Below, one piece after another: positions 1 to 5,877 of a DNA stretch of 7,535 nt (positions are counted from its first letter, which is position 1; every line of letters starts with the position of its first letter). The position numbers and the translations under genes were made by a program. This DNA is from an uncultured Succinatimonas sp. (GTDB lineage Bacteria; Pseudomonadota; Gammaproteobacteria; Enterobacterales; Succinivibrionaceae): the NCBI GenBank assembly GCA_937896115.1, contig CALBLB010000222.1, positions 1-7,535 on the forward strand, read 5' to 3'. The notes under the pieces were generated by a model that made no database searches, was not told where the DNA came from, and was given only the letters and a program-made list of their open reading frames with translations.

Positions 1-1
1 G

Positions 2-601
2 GCCGAATGGGCCTTGCGTACCGGTAATCATCAGCTGGCTATTGCTTCGGTAACTGCAGCCAAACGATGGGACGCACTTGATTACCGTTTCCCTTTGTCT
101 TTTTTAAATCTTTACCGTTCACATGCCCAGACAAGCGGAGTGGCTTTATCCTACCTTTACGGGATCTCAAGACAGGAAAGCATGTTAAATCCTACGGTAC
201 GCTCTCCGGTCGGCGCCGTCGGTCTAATGCAACTTATGCCGTCTACTGCGGCTTTGGTTGCCAAAAAGAACGGTTATCGTTACAAGGGCAGCGGAACGCT
301 TACCGATCCTGATCTCAACATACGTTTCGGATCAGCTTATTTGCGCGAGCTTTTGGGAAAGTTTTCACAAAACCGCGTGCTAGCTTCGGCAGGTTACAAT
401 GCAGGTCCCGGCAGAGTTTTGCGTTGGACTTCTCATGACGGGATAAGGCGTGATGCCGGCATGTATATTGAAAACATTCCTTTTCTTGAGACCCGCGGCT
501 ATGTTCAAAGGGTACTTTTGTATGCAGCCATCTATGAAAAATTGCTGACAGGGCGAAATGTCCCGGTGTTAACCGAGCGCGAACGTAATTTTTCCTATTA
601 A
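2..601 (+). CDS. slt: Soluble lytic murein transglycosylase Slt, 3' part (5' end outside window)
   Basis: This is the C-terminal catalytic part of Slt70, a periplasmic enzyme that cleaves the glycan strands of peptidoglycan between MurNAc and GlcNAc, leaving 1,6-anhydromuramyl ends. The reading frame is open from the first complete codon (position 2), and the residues ahead of the first possible start (TTG at 14) already match the family, so the gene continues to the left and TTG is not its start. About 199 residues are visible. They include the goose-type lysozyme-like fold with RQES (catalytic Glu encoded at 176-178), SPVGAVGLMQLMP, AGYNAGPGR and the C-terminal IPFLETRGYV block. The large N-terminal superhelical domain and signal peptide lie outside the window. 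The frame is intact to TAA. A hairpin directly downstream ends transcription and separates it from the convergent reductase. Confidence 0.95.
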   Translation, partial: AEWALRTGNHQLAIASVTAAKRWDALDYRFPLSFLNLYRSHAQTSGVALSYLYGISRQESMLNPTVRSPVGAVGLMQLMPSTAALVAKKNGYRYKGSGTLTDPDLNIRFGSAYLRELLGKFSQNRVLASAGYNAGPGRVLRWTSHDGIRRDAGMYIENIPFLETRGYVQRVLLYAAIYEKLLTGRNVPVLTERERNFSY

Positions 602-604
602 AAC

Positions 605-646
605 TTGAGGATCTTCTGCATGTATACAGAAGATCCTCAATTGTTT
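605..646. terminator. Hairpin terminator between slt and the convergent reductase operon
   Basis: A perfect 14-bp inverted repeat (605-618 with 627-640, 8-nt loop) lies 3 bases after the slt stop. On the plus strand it is followed by TTGTTT. On the minus strand the stem is followed by a short AGTTTT tract. It sits between convergent genes, so it probably serves both directions. The flanking T runs are short, so its efficiency as an intrinsic terminator is inferred mainly from the strong stem. Confidence 0.75.
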
Positions 647-682
647 GATACCGCGCTTATAAAGATTTGCCCCGTAAAAGGT

Positions 683-1657
683 TCAAACTGCAGGCAAGGC
701 TCCGACTACCTCATGAGCAGTGTAAAGCTCTTCTAAAAAAAGCTTTTCTTCATCAGTAAGGTTTAATTCAGTAGCCTTGCAAGCATCCTCTATATGAGAT
801 TGAGAAGTGGCTCCGACGATAGGAGCGCTTACCCATGGTTTGGCCAACAACCAGGCAAGAGCTACCGTAGCCATTGGCAGGGCATGTTCATGTGCAATTT
901 CCTGTACACGCTCTATGATGGGCAGATCCTGAGCCATGGCGCGATCGTATTTTTGACGGGAGGTTTTGTCAGTGCGGCTACGCATACTGTCGCTATTCCA
1001 TTGGGGACGGCTAAGGTGACCGCCTGCAAGCGGACTGTATGGAGTAAGCGTAACTTTGAATTGTTTGCATACCGGTATCAGTTCACGCTCGTCCTCGCGA
1101 TAGATCAGATTGTAGTGATTTTGCATGGACACAAAAGGCGTAAGTTCATGGGATTTTGCCAGATTTTGTAAGTTCATGAACTCATAACCGTACATGGCCG
1201 AAGCTCCCAAGGCGCGGACTTTGCCTTCTTTTATGAGTTCGTGCAAAGTCTGCATGGTTTCAAGCGGGGGCGTTTGATGATCGTAGCGGTGAATGATGTA
1301 AAGATCGACATAATCGGTGTCGAGACGACGTAATGAACCTTCTATCTCGCGGCGTATGGCTTTTTTAGAAAGATGTCCTTCGTTAAAGAAAACCTTGGTA
1401 GCAATTACCACTTGATCGCGCGGAATTTTGTTTTTGAGGGCTTTGCCCAGATATTCTTCGCTGGTACCGTGTGAATAAACGTTGGCCGTATCAAAGAAAT
1501 TGATGCCGCAGTCAAGAGCCTTGCCTACCATGTCGGAGGTATTTTTTTCATCCAATGTCCAAAGATGGAAATCTTCGGAGGGTTTGCCAAAGCTCATGCA
1601 TCCTGCACAGATTGCCGATACTTTGATCCCCGATGTTCCAAGTTCTCGATAAAACAT
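683..1657 (-). CDS. Aldo/keto reductase, YajO-like
   Basis: A 324-residue NAD(P)H-dependent aldo/keto reductase with the usual (beta/alpha)8 barrel length, presumably cytoplasmic. The predicted catalytic tetrad is D56 (FFDTAN), Y61 (VYSHG), K88 (ATKVF) and H123 (IIHRYD). The FVSMQNHYNLIYRE segment (about 175-188), YSPLAGG (207-213) and the cofactor-binding PIVGATSQSH stretch (279-288) are also present. From memory the sequence is close to E. coli YajO across its length, but substrate assignment within this family is unreliable, so no symbol is given. The start at 1657 is chosen because it has a good AAGAGG ribosome-binding site (1665-1670, 7-nt spacing) and because the family begins with MxYRxLG. 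The longer frame, starting at 1720, would add 21 unrelated residues and overlap the upstream gene. It follows the cyclophilin-like gene by 14 nt and is probably co-transcribed with it. Confidence 0.93.
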   Translation of the reverse strand: MFYRELGTSGIKVSAICAGCMSFGKPSEDFHLWTLDEKNTSDMVGKALDCGINFFDTANVYSHGTSEEYLGKALKNKIPRDQVVIATKVFFNEGHLSKKAIRREIEGSLRRLDTDYVDLYIIHRYDHQTPPLETMQTLHELIKEGKVRALGASAMYGYEFMNLQNLAKSHELTPFVSMQNHYNLIYREDERELIPVCKQFKVTLTPYSPLAGGHLSRPQWNSDSMRSRTDKTSRQKYDRAMAQDLPIIERVQEIAHEHALPMATVALAWLLAKPWVSAPIVGATSQSHIEDACKATELNLTDEEKLFLEELYTAHEVVGALPAV

Positions 1658-1671
1658 TTCTGCACCTCTTG

Positions 1672-2079
1672 TTATTTTTTTATCAGTACTGCGGAGTTTT
1701 TTCCCAGCTCGGCAATACATTCGTTGTCGATACGGCCTATGAAGAAAAGATCTTTTGAATAGCGAAAATCTTTTTTAAAGAACGCTAAATTTCCCCAAGG
1801 TGCGTAGTAGCAGAGATCTCCTCGGTGAGGTTCGTATCCGTCGCTTCCGTCAGTTTTTAGTTTGAAGTCAAGATAGGCAATGCGCTCCGTATCGGCGTAA
1901 TCTTCAAGATCAAGCTTTAAAGGCAGTTTTTGTAAAAACGCTACGGCGGTAACGGATGAACTTACTTTAATACTGCAACTCCTTCCTGAAGGAAATTCAA
2001 TTGAAAGTTCATCGGCAAAGCCAGAAGCGGTGCTTAAGACAAGTGCAGACATCAATGATGCTTTAGCTATATTTTTCAT
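1672..2079 (-). CDS. Secreted cyclophilin-like domain protein
   Basis: A 135-residue protein with a signal peptide: a KNIAK basic start, a hydrophobic core at about 8-18, and likely cleavage after A22 (SGFA|DE), so it is probably periplasmic. The mature part resembles the small cyclophilin-like fold family (Pfam Cyclophil_like2, TM1367 type). I see LPLKLDLEDY (52-61), RIAYL, GDLCYYAPWGNLAFFKKDFRYS (split as 87-96 and 97-108) and the IGRID end of the domain (114-118). Proline isomerase activity has not been shown for this family to my knowledge, so function is unknown. Three cysteines (35, 90, 121) remain in the mature protein, which leaves room for a disulfide. The start has an AAAGGGA ribosome-binding site at 2086-2092. 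It is the first gene of a two-gene unit with the reductase. Confidence 0.8.
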   Translation of the reverse strand: MKNIAKASLMSALVLSTASGFADELSIEFPSGRSCSIKVSSSVTAVAFLQKLPLKLDLEDYADTERIAYLDFKLKTDGSDGYEPHRGDLCYYAPWGNLAFFKKDFRYSKDLFFIGRIDNECIAELGKNSAVLIKK

Positions 2080-2172
2080 GGGCGATCCCTTTTATTTGAA
2101 TATAGCCAGTATGCATGAAAGGCAGCTAAGTTTTGTGTCTTTAAAAAGCGGTTTTTTGTCTGATCCTGCCTT

Positions 2173-2202
2173 TTTATATTCTTAAAAAGATCATTTGGTA
2201 AA
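2173..2202 (-). promoter_or_regulatory. Possible sigma70 promoter of the cyclophilin-like/reductase unit
   Basis: Read on the minus strand, TTTACC (2197-2202) and TATAAA (2173-2178) are 18 nt apart and lie about 90 nt ahead of the start at 2079. The match is moderate in AT-rich DNA. A second possible -10 (TATATT, 2099-2104) is nearer the gene but has no convincing -35. A promoter is expected in this region because the neighbouring tRNA points the other way. Confidence 0.3.
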
Positions 2203-2244
2203 ACGGCTTAAATATCGGCTTTGATGAAGATTTTGCCAAAACGC

Positions 2245-2295
2245 ATTAAAAAATCTTAAAAAAATGCTTTACATAATTTAACTTTCTGCTATCAT
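2245..2295 (+). promoter_or_regulatory. tRNA-Leu promoter with upstream A-tracts
   Basis: The -35 TTTACA (2268-2273) and -10 TATCAT (2290-2295) each match the sigma70 consensus at five of six bases, with a 16-nt spacer. Two A-tracts (about 2247-2253 and 2258-2264) lie just upstream in the position of an UP element. A GCCTCG stretch follows the -10, like the GC-rich discriminators of stable-RNA promoters, which suggests growth-rate or stringent control. Transcription would start near 2302, giving a short leader before the tRNA. Confidence 0.72.
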
Positions 2296-2314
2296 AAGCC
2301 TCGTTAAATGAGTT

Positions 2315-2399
2315 GCCCGGGTGGTGGAATTGGTAGACACGCTACTTTGAGGGGGTAGTTCGTAACTGAGTAAGAGTTCAAATCTCTTTCCGGGCACCA
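2315..2399 (+). tRNA. leuU: tRNA-Leu (anticodon GAG)
   Basis: This 85-nt tRNA reads CUC and CUU leucine codons. The acceptor strands 2315-2321 and 2389-2395 pair over 7 bp with one terminal G-T. The D stem is GTG/CAC (2324-2326, 2338-2340). The anticodon stem 2342-2346/2354-2358 closes the loop TTGAGGG with anticodon GAG at 2349-2351. The T stem AAGAG/CTCTT (2372-2376, 2384-2388) closes the loop TTCAAAT. The discriminator A (2396), usual for leucine, is followed by an encoded CCA (2397-2399). The 5' half is almost the same as E. coli tRNA-Leu(GAG) as I remember it, hence the symbol. The variable region (2359-2371) is short for a class II tRNA, with only a weak 3-bp stem. The gene has its own promoter and terminator. 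Confidence 0.96.
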
Positions 2400-2425
2400 T
2401 TTAAAATGTATCACCATAAGAACGG

Positions 2426-2457
2426 CCGTCAGGAATAAAATCCGACGGTTTTTTTTT
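2426..2457 (+). terminator. Rho-independent terminator of tRNA-Leu
   Basis: The stem CCGTC (2426-2430) pairs with GACGG (2444-2448). Inside it, after one bulged A, GGA pairs with TCC around an ATAAAA loop. Nine consecutive T residues follow (2449-2457). It lies 26 nt after the encoded CCA, isolating the tRNA transcript from prfC. The T-run directly abuts the prfC promoter region. Confidence 0.92.
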
Positions 2458-2483
2458 GATCATATGAACTGAAAACATATGAT
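2456..2483 (+). promoter_or_regulatory. Predicted prfC promoter lying on an inverted repeat
   Basis: TTGATC (2456-2461) and TATGAT (2478-2483) form a sigma70-type pair with a 16-nt spacer: four of six matches at -35 and five of six at -10. It begins in the last T residues of the tRNA terminator. Transcription would start near 2490 and leave a leader of about 66 nt before prfC. It is the best promoter I can find in the short space between the terminator and the gene. Confidence 0.5.
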
Positions 2484-2484
2484 C
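2458..2484. repeat. Perfect 9-bp inverted repeat upstream of prfC (possible operator)
   Basis: GATCATATG (2458-2466) is repeated in inverse orientation as CATATGATC (2476-2484), separated by 9 nt. No T-run follows the second arm, so it is not a typical terminator. The 18-bp centre-to-centre spacing of the arms suits a dimeric DNA-binding protein. It coincides with the predicted -35 to -10 of prfC, so an operator is a reasonable guess. No regulator family is recognised. Confidence 0.6.
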
Positions 2485-2517
2485 TTCCTGTACTCTGCAG
2501 GTATTCTGCAATGAAAT

Positions 2518-2549
2518 TTTCCCCGCGGTTTTCGCAGCGGGAGGGGAAA
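2518..2549 (+). promoter_or_regulatory. prfC leader hairpin covering the Shine-Dalgarno
   Basis: TTTCCCC (2518-2524) can pair over 7 bp with GGGGAAA (2543-2549), with GCG/CGC (2525-2527, 2533-2535) inside. The second arm contains most of the GGAGGGG ribosome-binding site of prfC. A competing pairing, CCCGC (2522-2526) with GCGGG (2537-2541), uses the same C residues and leaves AGGGG largely free. Both foldings are visible by inspection; a role in translation control is inferred. Confidence 0.45.
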
Positions 2550-2556
2550 TCAAATC

Positions 2557-4149
2557 ATGTCAGATCCGAAAACGTTAAGCGAAATAAAAAAACGCCGTAC
2601 CTTTGCCATTATCTCCCACCCGGATGCCGGTAAAACCACCATTACAGAAAAAGTTTTGCTGTTTGGATCAGTGATCCAGCGTGCAGGTGAGGTTAAAGCT
2701 CGCGGCAGTACCGGTACTTTTGCCAAATCCGATTGGATGGATATGGAAAAGGAACGCGGTATTTCAGTTTCCACCTCGGTTATGCAATTTCCTTATAACG
2801 GTTGTGTGATCAATCTGTTGGATACCCCAGGTCACGAAGATTTCTCTGAAGATACATATCGTGTGCTTACGGCAGTAGACTCCTGTCTCATGGTCATCGA
2901 TGCTGCCAAGGGCGTTGAAGAGCGTACCCGCAAGCTCATGGAAGTTACGAGACTGCGTACCACTCCCATCATCACCTTCATGAACAAACTCGATCGTGAA
3001 ACTCGTGATCCTTTGGACCTTTTGGATGAAGTAGAAAAAGAGCTAAATATCCTGTGCGCCCCCATTACCTGGCCCGTAGGATCGGGAAAAAGCTTTAAAG
3101 GGGTTTATCACCTTCTTGATGATATGCTTTATCTTTATCATTCAGGAGAAGGTTTCCATATTCAGGAGCGCCGCACGATCAAAGGATTGGATAATCCAGA
3201 AGTCGATGAAGCCGTAGGAGCAGATCTTGCCGCAAAACTTCGTGAGGATATCGAGCTTATACGCGGTGGCGGTTCAGGTGAATTTGATCCTGAAGCTTAT
3301 CGCAACGGTGACATGACACCGGTATTTTTCGGTACCGCTTTGGGAAATTTCGGCGTTGATCTTATGTTGGACGGTCTTACTAAATGGGCTCCTTCTCCTT
3401 TGGACAGACAGTCTGATACTCGTCTGGTCAAGGCTGACGAACCAAAACTTACCGGTTTTATTTTTAAGATCCAAGCCAATATGGATCCGCGTCATCATGA
3501 TCGCATTGCTTTTTTACGCATTGTATCCGGTGCGTATCGCAAGGGAATGAAACTGTACAATGTGAGATTAAAACGCGACAGTGCCATTTCCGATGCCGTG
3601 ACCTTTATGGCAGGCGAACGTACTCAGGCTAATTTTGATGTCGCAGGCGATATCATCGGTTTGCACAATCACGGTACCATGCGCATAGGCGATACCTTTA
3701 CCGAAGGTGAGGAGCTACATTTTTCCGGGATCCCCAATTTTGCTCCTGAATTGTTCAAACGCATCCATTTGCGTGATCCTTTAAAACAAAAACAATTATT
3801 AAAGGGTTTGTTGCAACTTTCAGAAGAAGGCGCCGTGCAGGTTTTCAGACCGCTTATCAATAACGATCTTATCGTCGGTGCCGTGGGTATGTTGCAGTTT
3901 GACGTGGTGGTTTCCCGTTTAAAACACGAATACAACGTCGATGCTCTTTACGAGGAGATCCCCGTAACTACGGCAAGATGGGTATCCGGGGATGACAAGG
4001 CATTGAAAGAATTGCAGGACAGAGTACCGCAGAATCTTGCTTTGGACGGTGGTGACAACCTAACTTATCTGGCCACCTCGGGAGTTAACCTGCATCTTGC
4101 GCAGGAGCGTTATCCCAAGGTTACCTTCTCAGCTACTCGCGAACACTAA
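2557..4149 (+). CDS. prfC: Peptide chain release factor 3 (RF3)
   Basis: RF3 is a cytoplasmic translational GTPase that removes RF1 or RF2 from the ribosome after peptide release. The 530-residue length is essentially that of the E. coli protein (529). The GTPase domain comes first: P-loop HPDAGKTT (21-28), switch I region with RGISVSTSV (67-75), DTPGHE (89-94) and NKLD (143-146). The beta-barrel domain 2 (FKIQANMDP, VSGAYRKGMKL, ISDAVTFMAG) and the C-terminal domain (IPNFAPELF, LSEEGAVQVFRP, GMLQFDVVVSRLKHEYNV) follow, ending in TREH as in E. coli. The ATG at 2557 is preceded by GGAGGGG at 2540-2546. It is set off by the tRNA terminator upstream and two hairpins downstream. The leader carries an inverted repeat and a hairpin over the ribosome-binding site. 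No frameshift or missing key residue is seen. Confidence 0.98.
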   Translation: MSDPKTLSEIKKRRTFAIISHPDAGKTTITEKVLLFGSVIQRAGEVKARGSTGTFAKSDWMDMEKERGISVSTSVMQFPYNGCVINLLDTPGHEDFSEDTYRVLTAVDSCLMVIDAAKGVEERTRKLMEVTRLRTTPIITFMNKLDRETRDPLDLLDEVEKELNILCAPITWPVGSGKSFKGVYHLLDDMLYLYHSGEGFHIQERRTIKGLDNPEVDEAVGADLAAKLREDIELIRGGGSGEFDPEAYRNGDMTPVFFGTALGNFGVDLMLDGLTKWAPSPLDRQSDTRLVKADEPKLTGFIFKIQANMDPRHHDRIAFLRIVSGAYRKGMKLYNVRLKRDSAISDAVTFMAGERTQANFDVAGDIIGLHNHGTMRIGDTFTEGEELHFSGIPNFAPELFKRIHLRDPLKQKQLLKGLLQLSEEGAVQVFRPLINNDLIVGAVGMLQFDVVVSRLKHEYNVDALYEEIPVTTARWVSGDDKALKELQDRVPQNLALDGGDNLTYLATSGVNLHLAQERYPKVTFSATREH

Positions 4150-4160
4150 AAAGTGTTTTT
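4142..4160 (+). terminator. Small hairpin overlapping the prfC stop codon
   Basis: AACACT (4142-4147) pairs with AGTGTT (4152-4157) around an AAAA loop, followed by TTT. The TAA stop of prfC (4147-4149) straddles the end of the first arm and the loop. The stem is AT-rich and only 6 bp, so alone it would be weak. It may act with the stronger hairpin just downstream. Confidence 0.4.
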
Positions 4161-4166
4161 CCTTCT

Positions 4167-4197
4167 TTCCCCGGCCTGATTCCGGGGAATGTTTTTT
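4167..4197 (+). terminator. Rho-independent terminator after prfC
   Basis: TTCCCCGG (4167-4174) pairs perfectly with CCGGGGAA (4182-4189) around a 7-nt loop, followed by TG and six T residues (4192-4197). It has the form of a good intrinsic terminator. It ends only 17 nt before the start of the next gene, leaving almost no room for a new promoter. Confidence 0.8.
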
Positions 4198-4214
4198 CTG
4201 TCGACAAATAAAAA

Positions 4215-4955
4215 ATGCAACTTACCGACTGCCATGTCCACGTAAGCTTATATCCTGGGCCGCACGAGATTTGCGAGGCAGCTTTAATGCACGGGATCTC
4301 TTTAATAGGAGTTTCCTGCTCGCTTGATGACAGCGTGCGCAATCTCGAGTTTGCCAAGTCACAAGGATATAAGGCCATGATAGGCATTCATCCCTGGATG
4401 GCGGACAACCGGGAATTCCCTGAAGATAAATTTGAGCATCTGCTCAGTATTTATCAGGTATCAGGTTTTGGTGAATGCGGTCTGGATACTGAAAGTCCGT
4501 CCCTTAATCTTGGAGATCAGGTACATCTTTTATCAGGTGAAATTGAGTTTGCCTGCCGTCATCATTTGCCTTTAAATCTGCATGTACGCAAAGCTCACGG
4601 TGAAATGGTGAGACTTTTGCGACGTTACCGTTCACAAGGAGTCAATGGGGCAGTGCACAATTTCACTTTCTCACAGGAGCTTGCCCGCGATTATCTTGAC
4701 TGCGGCATGTATTTAAGCGTAGGCAGGCATTTGTTAAAGAAATCGCGCCGTCTGCTAACTTCGATGCAATTTGCAGGTCCTGATCATATCCTTTTGGAAA
4801 GCGATTATGATCACGTACATTCAGGACCGTATGATCCTGAATTGATCATAAAACTTGCCTGGGTGTATGCTGAAATATTCGGCTTGAGTTTTGAGACAGC
4901 CTGCGTAAAGCTACGGAACAACGTAACCAATTTCCTTAAAGGAGTTAACTCATGA
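4215..4955 (+). CDS. TatD-family metal-dependent hydrolase
   Basis: A 246-residue TatD-like member of the amidohydrolase superfamily; characterised relatives are metal-dependent 3'-5' exonucleases or deoxyribonucleases. The metal ligands can be placed: H7 and H9 (DCHVHV), E87 (GECGLD, 86-91), H123 (NLHVRKA), H148 (VHNF) and D197 (LLESD). GIHPW (57-61) is the usual second motif. It diverges from textbook TatD at several points: the active-site end reads LESDYD instead of LETDAP, and VHNFTFS replaces VxHxFSG. It may therefore be a separate subfamily; E. coli yjjV is the positional counterpart, but the identity looks low. The ATG at 4215 puts DxHxH at residues 5-9 as expected, yet no Shine-Dalgarno is visible (the run is ACAAATAAAAA). 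Its stop overlaps the serB start. Confidence 0.88.
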   Translation: MQLTDCHVHVSLYPGPHEICEAALMHGISLIGVSCSLDDSVRNLEFAKSQGYKAMIGIHPWMADNREFPEDKFEHLLSIYQVSGFGECGLDTESPSLNLGDQVHLLSGEIEFACRHHLPLNLHVRKAHGEMVRLLRRYRSQGVNGAVHNFTFSQELARDYLDCGMYLSVGRHLLKKSRRLLTSMQFAGPDHILLESDYDHVHSGPYDPELIIKLAWVYAEIFGLSFETACVKLRNNVTNFLKGVNS

Positions 4956-5848
4956 CATATGTATTTTTCTCGGCTATGAACGAATTAAATCCGTCTTACC
5001 GTAGTGAAGATGCGAAAAGTACGTTAACCAAACGTCATGGGCTTAAGCTTAAGGATTTAAATTACGGTTCCATGTTCGGGGCTAAGGGCATGCTGTGCAG
5101 CTGCGATGAAGAGGTATTGCCTGAAAAACGCAGAGAAATAGTTGCCGATGCCGAAGAAGGCAAGATCTGCGGCGGTGATGTCATGATCTCTGATCATCTG
5201 CCTTCGCTTTTAAAGCCCGGAGCTTTGGTGATGGACATGGATATGACCACGGTGCAAATCGAGGGTATAGATGAAATAGCCCGTCGTTTGGGCGTGTATG
5301 AGCAGGTAGCCGCCATCACTTCTGAGGCTATGCACGGCAATCTTGATTTTGCCACTTCGCTTAAAAGACGCGTGGCCATGCTAAAAGGCGGCAGTGTTGC
5401 GGTCCTTAATGATGTAAAAAAGATCATGACTGAAACCAAGGGATTGAAAGAACTCATGGAAGTCGTGTCTTTAGCCGGATGGAAAAAAGCCGTATGTTCA
5501 GGCGGTTTTACTCAGCTTATCGAGGTGATCGATAAAAAATACGGATTGGATCTCATCAAAGCCAATACTTTGGCTGTCTTAGACGGGCGTTTTACCGGAG
5601 AGGTTGCAGGAGCAATTGTAGATGCCGAAGCCAAGCGTTGCGGGGTGCTTGAAATAATGGAACGTTATTCCATACCCAAAGAACAGGTGATAGTCATAGG
5701 CGACGGTGCTAATGATCTTAAGATGATGCAGGCAGGGGGGCTTGGAATAGCCTATTGGGCTAAACCTAAGGTAAGGGCTCAGGCTCCGCAGGTTTTAAGT
5801 CACAGTTTTTTGTCGGCAGTGGCTTTGCTCTTGAAGCTCAATTCTTAA
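4952..5848 (+). CDS. serB: Phosphoserine phosphatase
   Basis: SerB hydrolyses O-phospho-L-serine to serine, the last step of the phosphorylated serine pathway, in the cytoplasm. The HAD-type catalytic region starts with VMDMDMTTVQIE: D95 is the nucleophile and D97 the general acid. SLKRRVAMLKGG follows (136-147), then motif II CSGGFT (182-187), K228 in DAEAKR, and motif IV GDGANDLKM (250-258) with D251 and D255, then GLGIAYWAKP. Two things are odd. The usual DxDST motif reads DMDMT, with Met at residue 98 in place of Ser. The N-terminal ACT-like region before the nucleophile is about 94 residues, shorter than in E. coli as I recall. The start overlaps the TatD gene stop (ATGA) and has a strong AAAGGAG site (4938-4944) with 7-nt spacing, so translational coupling is likely. 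radA follows by 29 nt, as in E. coli. Confidence 0.95.
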   Translation: MTYVFFSAMNELNPSYRSEDAKSTLTKRHGLKLKDLNYGSMFGAKGMLCSCDEEVLPEKRREIVADAEEGKICGGDVMISDHLPSLLKPGALVMDMDMTTVQIEGIDEIARRLGVYEQVAAITSEAMHGNLDFATSLKRRVAMLKGGSVAVLNDVKKIMTETKGLKELMEVVSLAGWKKAVCSGGFTQLIEVIDKKYGLDLIKANTLAVLDGRFTGEVAGAIVDAEAKRCGVLEIMERYSIPKEQVIVIGDGANDLKMMQAGGLGIAYWAKPKVRAQAPQVLSHSFLSAVALLLKLNS

Positions 5849-5877
5849 GAAAACCGTTTTTGCAGGATTTAAGCTTT

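Noticed and set aside
794..1171. 125-codon plus-strand ORF within the reductase gene.
   Set aside because: It is antisense to a well-conserved coding region and shows no domain; it is a shadow frame.
1658..1720. Upstream extension of the aldo/keto reductase giving 345 residues.
   Set aside because: The extra residues match nothing in the family, overlap the cyclophilin-like gene, and the start at 1657 has a proper ribosome-binding site.
2141..2160. AAAAAGCGGTTTTTT, a possible small terminator hairpin.
   Set aside because: The stem is only A-T pairs around GCGG, with no gene end nearby on either strand; it is more likely part of the AT-rich promoter region.
2406..2438. Ten-codon ORF (MYHHKNGRQE) between the tRNA and the terminator, resembling a His leader peptide.
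   Set aside because: There is no Shine-Dalgarno and only two histidines. The hairpin that follows is explained as the tRNA terminator, and no histidine gene lies downstream.
2511..2633. Out-of-frame 40-codon ORF starting upstream of prfC and overlapping its start.
   Set aside because: It has only a weak AGG upstream, and it ends inside the conserved GTPase region of prfC in another frame. Chance is the simpler explanation.
4097..4387. Overlapping ORFs on both strands across the prfC-TatD junction.
   Set aside because: They run through the terminator hairpins and conserved coding sequence in other frames, with no recognisable protein features.
5860..5877. TTG start for radA six codons upstream.
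   Set aside because: It has no ribosome-binding site, whereas the ATG at 5878 has an AGGA and gives a typical RadA N-terminus.
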